From: Planctomycetaceae bacterium
GTDB taxonomy: Bacteria > Planctomycetota > Planctomycetia > Pirellulales > Thermoguttaceae
Assembly: GCA_031274385.1 (NCBI GenBank)
Contig: JAISQH010000240.1
Coordinates: 1 to 6,936 of the forward strand
Direction of reading: 5' to 3'
DNA length: 6,936 nucleotides
Shown here: piece after piece, positions 1-5,293 of the stretch
Layout: each line of letters opens with the position of its first letter
Position numbering within the stretch: the first letter of the stretch is position 1
The notes under the pieces: generated by a model
The model's input: the letters and a program-made list of their open reading frames with translations, nothing else
Databases searched by the model: none
Told to the model about the DNA's origin: nothing
Position numbers and translations under genes: made by a program

Positions 1-218
1 AGAACAATTCGCTTACTCACTGAATAATCTGCACCGCTAAATGGGTTCAAAACCGTTGCCGAAACAATTTTCTCCCATCCGCTATCGGTCAAGACCGCAT
101 TGATAATTGCGACTAAAATTGGTTCATGTTGGGGAGCCGACAAAAAGACCGCAATAAAAATATCCGAAGTCGGTTTAATATCAACAGGGTTGTTGGCAGG
201 ATCGGGTTGGTTACTCAT
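1..218 (-). CDS. Rpn/PD-(D/E)XK nuclease family protein, N-terminal part (runs off left edge)
   Basis: Reading the minus strand from the ATG at 218-216 gives 72 open codons with no stop up to the window edge. The product begins MSNQPDPANNPVDIKPTSD and continues with DIFIAVFLSAPQHEPILVA, an INAVL segment and IVSATVLNPFSG, ending in a basic SKRIVL stretch. This matches the usual start of Rpn-type proteins (PD-(D/E)XK nuclease family transposase): a KPTSD-like strand, a helix ending in an INAVL segment, then an xVLNPF strand leading to the lDV part of the nuclease core. The catalytic D/ExK residues would lie beyond the edge and are not seen. An AGGA (complement of 229-232) sits 10 bases before the ATG and supports this start. 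Family members are recombination-promoting DNA endonucleases or domesticated transposase-like proteins, usually 280-320 residues. The gene is transcribed away from the thioredoxin gene. The assignment is by remembered family resemblance only. Confidence 0.75.
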   Translation of the reverse strand, partial: MSNQPDPANNPVDIKPTSDIFIAVFLSAPQHEPILVAIINAVLTDSGWEKIVSATVLNPFSGADYSVSKRIV

Positions 219-538
219 TCGATTCTTATCCTATTCTATTTGTAACGATACACAATACGGGTTGATGGGCAATAATTTTTCTCAGCAATTTTCTCAATAA
301 TGACAAACTATCGACTCATTTTAACCGGAAATTTTGAAAATTCAAGCGGCGTTTTTTGATGTTTTCGGCAAAATCGCGGCATTTTCCATTCACAACCAAT
401 GACAAGCATTTTTGGTTGGCAGTGACAAATTGCTGTTCAAACTTGTGTCGATACTTTCGCTCGGAGAAAAGTAGGAAATATTTTGGGGTTCCGGGTCTTG
501 TGCTGAAAAGCAAAATAGTGTAAAACGATGGAACGTTT

Positions 539-557
539 GTGTTGAATTGTTCAACAC
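539..557. promoter_or_regulatory. Perfect palindrome GTGTTGAA-TTG-TTCAACAC (candidate operator 1)
   Basis: The two 8-base arms are exact reverse complements around a 3-base centre. The site lies 109-127 bases upstream of the thioredoxin gene start. A second site with the same outer hexamers (GTGTTG...CAACAC) is at 587-604. Repetition of a palindrome in a promoter region is the pattern expected for a dimeric transcription factor, but the factor is unknown. A short transcribed hairpin is the alternative. Confidence 0.45.
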
Positions 558-586
558 TGTTTGAATTGTCGGGGGTGTTTGTGGTT

Positions 587-604
587 GTGTTGCAGTGTCA
601 ACAC
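587..604. promoter_or_regulatory. Palindrome GTGTTG-N6-CAACAC (candidate operator 2)
   Basis: The 6-base arms are exact reverse complements and identical to the outer six bases of the palindrome at 539-557; the centre (CAGTGT) differs and is three bases longer. Centres of the two sites are about 47-48 bases apart, roughly four and a half helical turns. It sits 61 bases before the thioredoxin start, directly left of an AT-rich inverted repeat at 607-624, where a -10 region could plausibly lie. Confidence 0.4.
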
Positions 605-665
605 CGAATATTTACCAAAATATTTCCCGCTGTTTTCTTTTCCTTCACTTTAACTCATTAATAAG

Positions 666-1817
666 ATGTCACGTTTTATTTTTCCATTCCTGATTGTATG
701 TTTGGTTATTCCTTCGGCTTCCTGCCAAGAGGAAAACAAGAAAACCCCGACATTCGATGAAGCAACAACCGTTGAACAAGTCGAAACACAGATTCAAGAA
801 TTGGCTCAAAAACTTCGTGAAGAAGTCAAAGATATTGAATCGTACCAAAAATTTCTCCAAACGATAGGAGAAGCAAGTATCGCTGGCGGCGAAAAAGTTC
901 TTAAAATTGCCAAAAATGATGAGGAACACGAAAAGGGGTACCAACTTAAAATTGCTGGTCTCAAAGCATTGATCCAAAAAGATCGGCAAACCGCATCGGA
1001 TCAAAAATCGGAAAATCGGGAAAAATTGAACTCGTTGCTCGGAGAAATGGAAAAAGAAGGAAAGTATCTGCGCCTCGTGAACGGTGAACGTTTTCAGGAA
1101 TTTGTTCAGGGATTGAGCAGGCTTGATCAGGAGTTGACGCTGGAAAAATTGGAACAGATCAAGAAAGAAATCCTGCAATGGGTGAACAAAAAACCTGTTC
1201 CATTCGAACCGTTTCAACCGCTGATGCTTATTGTACAAATTGCCGAATCAGAGAAATTGTCAAAAGATAACCCCGGATTGGCGGCGAAAACGGTTCAGGA
1301 ATTGGTTACTTTTGTCAATTCTTCGGAATGTACCCTCTCAGACGAAAAGAAAAAACAAACCATCGAACGCCTCGAAGGATATTCCCGGCGCGGTTTGGGT
1401 TCCGATCTAAAATTATACGGAAAAACGCTTGACAACAAGGATTTTGACTGGAACGCGTTGCGGGGTAAATATGTTTTGGTCAAATTCACGGCTTCCTGGT
1501 GCGGTCCCTGCAAGGGCGAAATTCCCGGTATGCTCAAGGCTTACAAACAATATCACGATCAAGGATTTGAAATTGTTTCGGTGTACGTTTGGGACAAACT
1601 CGCCGACAGTCAACATGCGGTCGAAGAGGAAAAATTACCGTGGTTGACCGTTTCCGAAGAATTGACCGAAAAAGCAAACCAACCGCCTCAAGGTAAAACG
1701 TATGGTATTCAAGGTGTTCCGACAATGTTGCTCATTGATAAAGACGGTAAAGTGATTGATACCGAAGTTCGCGGTCAAAAACTCCAGTCCGTACTTGCCA
1801 AATTGTTCGGTAAATAA
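666..1817 (+). CDS. Exported TlpA-like thioredoxin-fold protein with N-terminal helical domain
   Basis: The 383-residue protein starts with a hydrophobic signal sequence (residues 1-20, ending PSASC). C20 could be a lipoprotein cysteine, but the -3 residue is Ser, so the lipobox is poor. Residues about 25-240 are charged, Lys/Glu/Gln-rich and probably helical or coiled coil, with no family I recognise. Residues about 245-383 form a TlpA/AhpC-TSA-type thioredoxin domain: KFTASWCGPCKGEIP has the redox pair C279 and C282, and GVPTMLLID carries the cis-proline near P352. Such proteins work outside the cytoplasm as thiol:disulfide oxidoreductases; the partner here is unknown. The combination of helical front and TlpA domain is common in planctomycetes. 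The start has only a weak ribosome-binding site (AATAAG), but the signal peptide fixes it. A 177-base gap with its own promoter separates it from the next gene, so it is probably not part of the efflux operon. Confidence 0.9.
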   Translation: MSRFIFPFLIVCLVIPSASCQEENKKTPTFDEATTVEQVETQIQELAQKLREEVKDIESYQKFLQTIGEASIAGGEKVLKIAKNDEEHEKGYQLKIAGLKALIQKDRQTASDQKSENREKLNSLLGEMEKEGKYLRLVNGERFQEFVQGLSRLDQELTLEKLEQIKKEILQWVNKKPVPFEPFQPLMLIVQIAESEKLSKDNPGLAAKTVQELVTFVNSSECTLSDEKKKQTIERLEGYSRRGLGSDLKLYGKTLDNKDFDWNALRGKYVLVKFTASWCGPCKGEIPGMLKAYKQYHDQGFEIVSVYVWDKLADSQHAVEEEKLPWLTVSEELTEKANQPPQGKTYGIQGVPTMLLIDKDGKVIDTEVRGQKLQSVLAKLFGK

Positions 1818-1881
1818 GAAAAATGGCGCAAGTAAACGGTTTTATTTGTCACAGCAAAAAACCATTTCATGCTCCCAAACG

Positions 1882-1917
1882 CAATGTTTTTGAGGGAAAA
1901 TTGTTTTTTGTTTTTTG
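1882..1917 (+). terminator. Possible weak terminator after the thioredoxin gene
   Basis: CAATGTTTT pairs imperfectly with AAAATTG (one G-A mismatch, loop around TGAGGG) and is followed directly by the T-rich run TTGTTTTTTGTTTTTTG. The position, 64 bases after the stop codon and just before a new promoter, suits a terminator. The stem is AT-rich and weak, so the call is tentative. Confidence 0.3.
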
Positions 1918-1920
1918 CTC

Positions 1921-1948
1921 TTGACAAATTTTTGAATGTGACTATACT
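1921..1948 (+). promoter_or_regulatory. Sigma-70-type promoter for the Cys-rich protein / efflux genes
   Basis: TTGACA at 1921-1926 is a perfect -35 box, and TATACT at 1943-1948 matches the TATAAT consensus at five of six positions with a 16-base spacer. Transcription would start near 1955, about 40 bases before the ATG at 1995. It is the best promoter match I found in the window. I see no clear operator palindrome overlapping it. Confidence 0.65.
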
Positions 1949-1994
1949 TTGAACTGTCTTTTGCCGATATAATTGTGTTAAAGGGAAATATCCA

Positions 1995-2444
1995 ATGAAA
2001 TACCGGAATCAAACAGCAATAAAAGAGCGATTGGTCTGCTGGATTACAGCAGCAATGCTTTTTTTCTGCGCGGTGGTTCCGGTTTCCGGTTTATGTGTTT
2101 GTGACGACTGCCCTTACGCCAACTCAACTCATTCCGATTCACCGGTTAAAAATAGTGCTGTTCCGAGTTGTTGTCAATCAATCGGCAAAACGGTGAATTC
2201 TGAAGATTGCAAAGACGAATATTGTTCGTGTAACTGTGCCAGTCTTCCAACGGCTTCCATTTCGGTTTCCAATGGATGGGAATTGTCGAATGAGTTGAAA
2301 AATCTGATGCCGATTGGTTTTTTTCTGTCACATATAACGGAAACAACCAATCAACTTTTTTCTTGTTGTGCCAATGTTTTCGTGCCGCCGATTCTCCGGC
2401 TCTCGGTGCGTTTGCATCTTCTTCTGTCAGTCCTGCTGAACTGA
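1995..2444 (+). CDS. Small exported Cys-rich protein at head of metal-efflux genes, putative metal-binding
   Basis: The 149-residue protein has a hydrophobic segment at about residues 13-32 (signal peptide or anchor, ending VPVSG) followed by a Cys-dense region: C34, C36, C39, the pair C59-C60, C72, then C77, C79 and C81 (CSCNC), with H46 nearby. After a neutral stretch come a CC pair (C124-C125) and a hydrophobic C-terminus, FVPPILRLSVRLHLLLSVLLN region, perhaps a second membrane segment. I do not recognise a named family. Small Cys/His-rich exported proteins are often encoded just before CzcCBA-type genes, so a role in extracytoplasmic metal binding or sensing is a reasonable inference. AAGGGA about 8 bases before the ATG is a fair ribosome-binding site. 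The gene lies under the promoter at 1921-1948 and 94 bases before the adaptor gene, in the same direction, so co-transcription is likely. Confidence 0.75.
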   Translation: MKYRNQTAIKERLVCWITAAMLFFCAVVPVSGLCVCDDCPYANSTHSDSPVKNSAVPSCCQSIGKTVNSEDCKDEYCSCNCASLPTASISVSNGWELSNELKNLMPIGFFLSHITETTNQLFSCCANVFVPPILRLSVRLHLLLSVLLN

Positions 2445-2448
2445 TCTT

Positions 2449-2467
2449 GACGCAAACATTTTGTGTC
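2449..2467 (+). other. Hairpin GACGCAAA-CAT-TTTGTGTC just after the Cys-rich gene stop
   Basis: Eight base pairs (one G-U) around a 3-base loop start four bases after the TGA stop. No T-run follows, so it is not a standard terminator. It could protect the 3' end of the upstream transcript or tune expression between the two genes. Confidence 0.3.
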
Positions 2468-2501
2468 GTTATTGTTCATTAGTTTAAGTCTATCTTCAAA
2501 C

Positions 2502-2518
2502 GCGGTGTAATGCGCCGC
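2502..2518 (+). other. GC-rich hairpin GCGGTG-TAATG-CGCCGC in the adaptor leader
   Basis: Six pairs (one G-U) with a five-base loop, GC-rich in an AT-rich gap, ending 20 bases before the adaptor ATG and 7 bases before its AGGAG. There is no T-run, so it is more likely a leader structure than a terminator. Its function is unknown. Confidence 0.3.
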
Positions 2519-2538
2519 TTAAAACAGGAGTCAGCGCA

Positions 2539-4137
2539 ATGTCCCTATCAACTGTACCAAAATCAGCCTCAACCGAATTAAAAATCGGAACAAAAAAACA
2601 TTATTTGAAGTCAATTTTTTATGCGGTTCCGAACATCATTGTTTTTTTGATGCTTGCCGGAACGATTTATGTCGGTCATCATACCGGCTGGAAATTACCT
2701 AAATTTTCCGAATTAACAGGAAACAGTATTGCCGCGATTAGCGATTGGTGTACTGACCATCTTGTTCCCGAATCGCAGTGTATCGAATGTAAATCGGATT
2801 TACTGCCGAAGGACAAAGAGTTTGGTTTTTGCAAGGAACACGGTGTTGCGGAATGTGTAACGCACCATCCCGAATTGGCGCAGGTCAATGGCGAACCGAA
2901 GTTACCGAAATACGATACCGTACAAGCGGTACAGGCAATAACACGAACAGAAAACAGTAACCGTGACACGCTGCACACAAAACGTGTTCAGTTCACAACG
3001 GCGGAAAGTGTCCTCAAATCGGGTATCGAAGTCGATCTTGTCGGCGAAGGAACTGTTACGGAAACGATTACAACAAATGGTGAATTGATTTTCGATCCGA
3101 ACCGGGTTGCCCTATTATCGTCCAAAATTCCCGGAACCGTTGCTGCTGTTTTGAAAAATATCGGTGACCGTGTTTCGACCGGCGATTTGTTGGCTCTTGT
3201 GGACGCTTCGCAGGTCGGTTCACTCAAATCGGAATTACTTAAAAATATCGTACAAATTCGATTGCAAAAAGACAATGTGGAGCGGCTCAGTCCTTTGACA
3301 TTGACCGGAGCCATTTCCAAACGCGAATTACTTGAAGCGGAAACCGCGTTACAGGAAGCCGAAGTGGCATTGCTTTCAACCCGTCAATTCCTTTCCAATC
3401 TCGGATTTGAAGTCCCGGAAATCACGGATGCAGACACTCCGAAGGAACTTGCCGAAAAGTTACAATATCTTGGGATTCCGCAATCAATTGTTACAACTCT
3501 GCCGCCGCAAGCCCGGAGCGGAAACCTGATTCCGATTTTTGCTCCGTTTGACGGAGTTGTTCTGACTTCGGATGTTGTTTTGGGAACGGTTGTTGATGCG
3601 TCGCGGTCGTTGTTCACTGTTTGCGACCCGAGTAAAATATGGATCATGCTGAATGTCCGGCAGGAAGACGCACGATATGTTCGTGAAGGGCAACAGGTTC
3701 AATTTTTGTCCGATAACGGCGATCAAAAAGTGGACGGAGTCATTTCTTGGATCAGTCCGGCAATTGATTTGCGAACACGAACACTGAAAGTCCGTGCTGA
3801 AGTTGAAAACCCGGACAGACAACTGAGAGACAAGACTTTTGGTACGGGAAAGATCGTACTTCGTGAAGAACCGAACGCAGTGCTGGTTCCGCAGGAAGCG
3901 GTTCAATCCACCGCAGAATCACAATATGTTTTTGTTCGGGACAAAAATTATTTTGATGATAATGCGCCAAAAATGTTTCATGTCCGGCAGGTTCGGCTTG
4001 GAGCCAAAAATGGTCGCAATGTCGAAATTTTAGCCGGAGTGTTACCCGACGAAGTGGTTGTTACGAAAGGAAGCAATGTGTTGCTTGCTCACCTTCTTCG
4101 CAGTAATCTCGGCGCAGGTTGCTGCGCGGAACATTAA
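2539..4137 (+). CDS. RND efflux periplasmic adaptor (membrane fusion protein), CzcB/CusB type
   Basis: The 532-residue protein has one N-terminal membrane segment (about 25-47), then a Cys/His-rich region (71-115) with W70-C71-x2-H74 ... C81-x2-C84 and F97-C98-x2-H101-G-V ... C106 ... H109-H110, a likely metal-binding front domain. The adaptor core follows: a first lipoyl half around 188-222 (KIPGTVAAVLKNIGDRVSTGD), a helical hairpin at about 225-290, the second lipoyl half around 330-362 (PIFAPFDGVVL), beta-barrel at about 363-445 and a membrane-proximal domain to about 512. The tail ends GAGCCAEH, a further possible metal site. Adaptors of this family link an inner-membrane RND pump (CzcA/CusA, here starting at 6608) to an outer-membrane channel and may hand metal to the pump. 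AGGAG eight bases before the ATG supports the start. The metal cannot be told from sequence. Confidence 0.92.
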   Translation: MSLSTVPKSASTELKIGTKKHYLKSIFYAVPNIIVFLMLAGTIYVGHHTGWKLPKFSELTGNSIAAISDWCTDHLVPESQCIECKSDLLPKDKEFGFCKEHGVAECVTHHPELAQVNGEPKLPKYDTVQAVQAITRTENSNRDTLHTKRVQFTTAESVLKSGIEVDLVGEGTVTETITTNGELIFDPNRVALLSSKIPGTVAAVLKNIGDRVSTGDLLALVDASQVGSLKSELLKNIVQIRLQKDNVERLSPLTLTGAISKRELLEAETALQEAEVALLSTRQFLSNLGFEVPEITDADTPKELAEKLQYLGIPQSIVTTLPPQARSGNLIPIFAPFDGVVLTSDVVLGTVVDASRSLFTVCDPSKIWIMLNVRQEDARYVREGQQVQFLSDNGDQKVDGVISWISPAIDLRTRTLKVRAEVENPDRQLRDKTFGTGKIVLREEPNAVLVPQEAVQSTAESQYVFVRDKNYFDDNAPKMFHVRQVRLGAKNGRNVEILAGVLPDEVVVTKGSNVLLAHLLRSNLGAGCCAEH

Positions 4138-4186
4138 ACGTAACACGATCAAAACCGCTTTCAGAATAATCTGTTGAAAATATTTT

Positions 4187-4268
4187 AAGAAACGAAAAAG
4201 ATGAAAAACGAAACAACAAACAAAACGAAATCTGATTTCCAAACTTTTTCGTCTTTTTCGTATTTCAA
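4187..4268. repeat. Palindromic intergenic repeat, copy 1 (fullest)
   Basis: The left arm 4192-4208 (ACGAAAAAGATGAAAAA) pairs with 4245-4261 (TTTTTCGTCTTTTTCGT) over 17 positions with one G-U, and looser pairing continues outside. The interior contains GAAACAACAAA (4210-4220) and TGATTTCCAA (4233-4242), both also found in copy 3 at 6486-6560. It lies about 50 bases after the adaptor stop. The long but AT-only stem could fold in RNA and might slow transcription; a small mobile or REP-like repeat is the other reading. Confidence 0.6.
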
Positions 4269-4427
4269 AAAAACGTAACCGTTCACAACATTTTTTCTGT
4301 TGGTTTTGCCGGGTTATTCCTACAAAAACTTGGAGAGAGGCTGCCGGCATTACCATTTGCGACTTTGTACTGAAATGTTAAATATTCGCAACTATTAAAA
4401 TAATTCAATCAGATAAGGAACCAAACA

Positions 4428-5168
4428 ATGTTAAATAAGGAAATGCAATCACAGGGGCGGTGGTTATTTCGTTGGCGAAGTTATTTGCCGATCCTATTTT
4501 TTGTTTTATTTATTCCGGCTTTTTGGGTGTTTCAACATCCGCTCGGCAGTCATACCGCCGATTTGATTTGGGAAGGATTTTGCCTTCTGACTGGTGGGGC
4601 GGGACTATTGATTCGTTGTCTGGTGATTGGTTATGCGCCGAAAAATACTTCCGGTCGGAATACGCATAAACAAATTGCCGAAACACTTAATACAACAGGA
4701 ATGTATTCCTTGATTCGGAATCCTCTTTATCTCGGTAACTTTTTTATGTGGTTGGCACCGGTCTTGTTCCTGCATCACTGGTGGCTTTTTGCCGTGTACA
4801 TTCTGGCATTCATTTTGTATTACGAACGAATTATTATAACAGAAGAACATTTTCTCGCCGATAAGTTCGGAGAAACGTACACAAATTGGGCTGCACGAAC
4901 CCCAATGATGTTTCCAAAACACTTCCGATGGCAACAACCGGAAATACCATTTTCATGGAAAACCATCATTCGCCGCGAATATCACGGTTTTTATGGTCTC
5001 ATTGCCGCTATGACCGTCATGGAACAAGTTGGCGAACTTGTCGTTCACCGCACCATCGTTATTGATCCTATTTGGACATGTTTTTTTTGTATCAGTACAA
5101 TCATCTACCTGATTGTCCGTTTCATTGCAAAATGTACCAATATCCTCCATGTTGAAGGACGCCCTTAA
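4428..5168 (+). CDS. Isoprenylcysteine/phospholipid methyltransferase-like membrane protein (CzcN/NccN-like)
   Basis: This 246-residue integral membrane protein has hydrophobic segments at about 19-36, 47-69, 103-132, 187-205 and 212-232. The diagnostic part is TTGMYSLIRNPLYLGNFF (about 89-106), the G-x-Y-x-x-x-R-x-P-x-Y-x-G motif of ICMT/PEMT methyltransferases, followed by ITEEHFLADKFGETYTNW (about 137-154), the E-x3-L-x3-FG-x2-Y motif that helps bind S-adenosylmethionine. A C-terminal extension from about 170 adds two more likely membrane helices. The family methylates carboxyl, thiol or amino groups on membrane-associated substrates; the substrate here is unknown. CzcN and NccN of Cupriavidus/Achromobacter metal-resistance loci belong to this family, which fits a position between adaptor and pump genes. 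AAGGA (4415-4419), eight bases before the ATG, supports the start. A 290-base gap precedes the gene, so it may have its own promoter, though I could not define one. Confidence 0.85.
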   Translation: MLNKEMQSQGRWLFRWRSYLPILFFVLFIPAFWVFQHPLGSHTADLIWEGFCLLTGGAGLLIRCLVIGYAPKNTSGRNTHKQIAETLNTTGMYSLIRNPLYLGNFFMWLAPVLFLHHWWLFAVYILAFILYYERIIITEEHFLADKFGETYTNWAARTPMMFPKHFRWQQPEIPFSWKTIIRREYHGFYGLIAAMTVMEQVGELVVHRTIVIDPIWTCFFCISTIIYLIVRFIAKCTNILHVEGRP

Positions 5169-5174
5169 AAGATA

Positions 5175-5230
5175 TTTTTGTGAGACGAAAACAAAAAACG
5201 AAACTGTAAAACTGACGAAATAAATTTTAT
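5175..5230. repeat. Intergenic repeat, copy 2 (partial, left half)
   Basis: TTTTTGTGAGACGAAAA at 5175-5191 is identical, over 17 bases, to 6489-6505 in copy 3. The following AAAAACGAAAC (about 5194-5204) and ACGAAA (5215-5220) align with the left arm and interior of copy 1. The right arm (TTTTCGTC) is missing, so this looks like a decayed or truncated copy. It starts seven bases after the methyltransferase stop. Confidence 0.5.
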
Positions 5231-5239
5231 GTTATTTTA
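5231..5239 (+). promoter_or_regulatory. Extra half-site GTTATTTTA upstream of Fic
   Basis: This 9-mer is identical to the right arm (5272-5280) of the Fic palindrome and is the inverse complement of its left arm (5256-5264). A third half-site 17 bases upstream of the palindrome suggests cooperative binding or an alternative hairpin with 5256-5264. Confidence 0.4.
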
Positions 5240-5255
5240 AGATATTGATTTTTCC

Positions 5256-5280
5256 TAAAATAACGAATGGCGTTATTTTA
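5256..5280. promoter_or_regulatory. Perfect inverted repeat TAAAATAACG-N5-CGTTATTTTA, candidate operator of the Fic gene
   Basis: Two exact 10-base arms around AATGG end 13 bases before the Fic ATG. TAAAAT at 5256-5261 resembles a -10 box, but no good -35 box stands at the right distance. A dimer bound here would block transcription or early elongation of the Fic gene. The Fic protein itself has a C-terminal winged helix, so autoregulation is a natural hypothesis. In RNA the same sequence would form a hairpin close to the start codon, whose ribosome-binding site is already weak. Confidence 0.55.
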
Positions 5281-5293
5281 ACTTACCGAAGCT

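Larger units (their letters stand above)
219..665. other. Divergent intergenic region, no convincing gene
   Basis: This 447-base gap separates the minus-strand Rpn-like gene from the plus-strand thioredoxin gene, so promoters for both should lie here. I see no reading frame with a credible start site and protein-like composition; a 65-codon minus-strand frame at 316-513 has no ribosome-binding site and no recognisable motif. The right part holds structure: palindromes at 539-557 and 587-604 (listed separately) and an AT-rich inverted repeat AATATTT-ACCA-AAATATT at 607-624. I could not place -35/-10 boxes for either gene with confidence. Confidence 0.6.

Noticed and set aside
100..300. 66-codon plus-strand open frame
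   Set aside because: It overlaps the minus-strand Rpn-like gene start, whose translation matches a known family pattern; the plus frame has no motif or ribosome-binding site.
316..513. 65-codon minus-strand open frame in the divergent gap
   Set aside because: No ribosome-binding site, no recognisable motif, and composition like random AT-rich DNA.
666..725. Lipoprotein signal on the thioredoxin-like protein (C20)
   Set aside because: The residues before the Cys are SAS, and Ser at -3 is a poor lipobox match; kept only as a possibility in the gene entry.
669..1238. 189-codon open frame on the minus strand
   Set aside because: It lies entirely opposite the thioredoxin gene, is Phe/Leu-rich because it mirrors Lys/Glu codons, and has no family motif.
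3484..3906. 140-codon minus-strand open frame
   Set aside because: Antisense to the well-supported adaptor gene; Asn/Ser/Arg-rich with no motif.
4201..4278. 25-residue open frame inside repeat copy 1, with a similar 14-residue frame at 6508-6552 in copy 3 (both contain DFQxFSS)
   Set aside because: The similarity follows from the shared repeat sequence; neither has a ribosome-binding site, and the frames differ in length and ending. Not called as genes, though the coincidence of frame is noted.
4307..4349. TGCCGG...CCGGCA inverted repeat (and the TGCCGGCA palindrome) upstream of the methyltransferase gene as a riboswitch or operator
   Set aside because: Only six pairs across a long unstructured loop, with no conserved riboswitch core that I can recognise.
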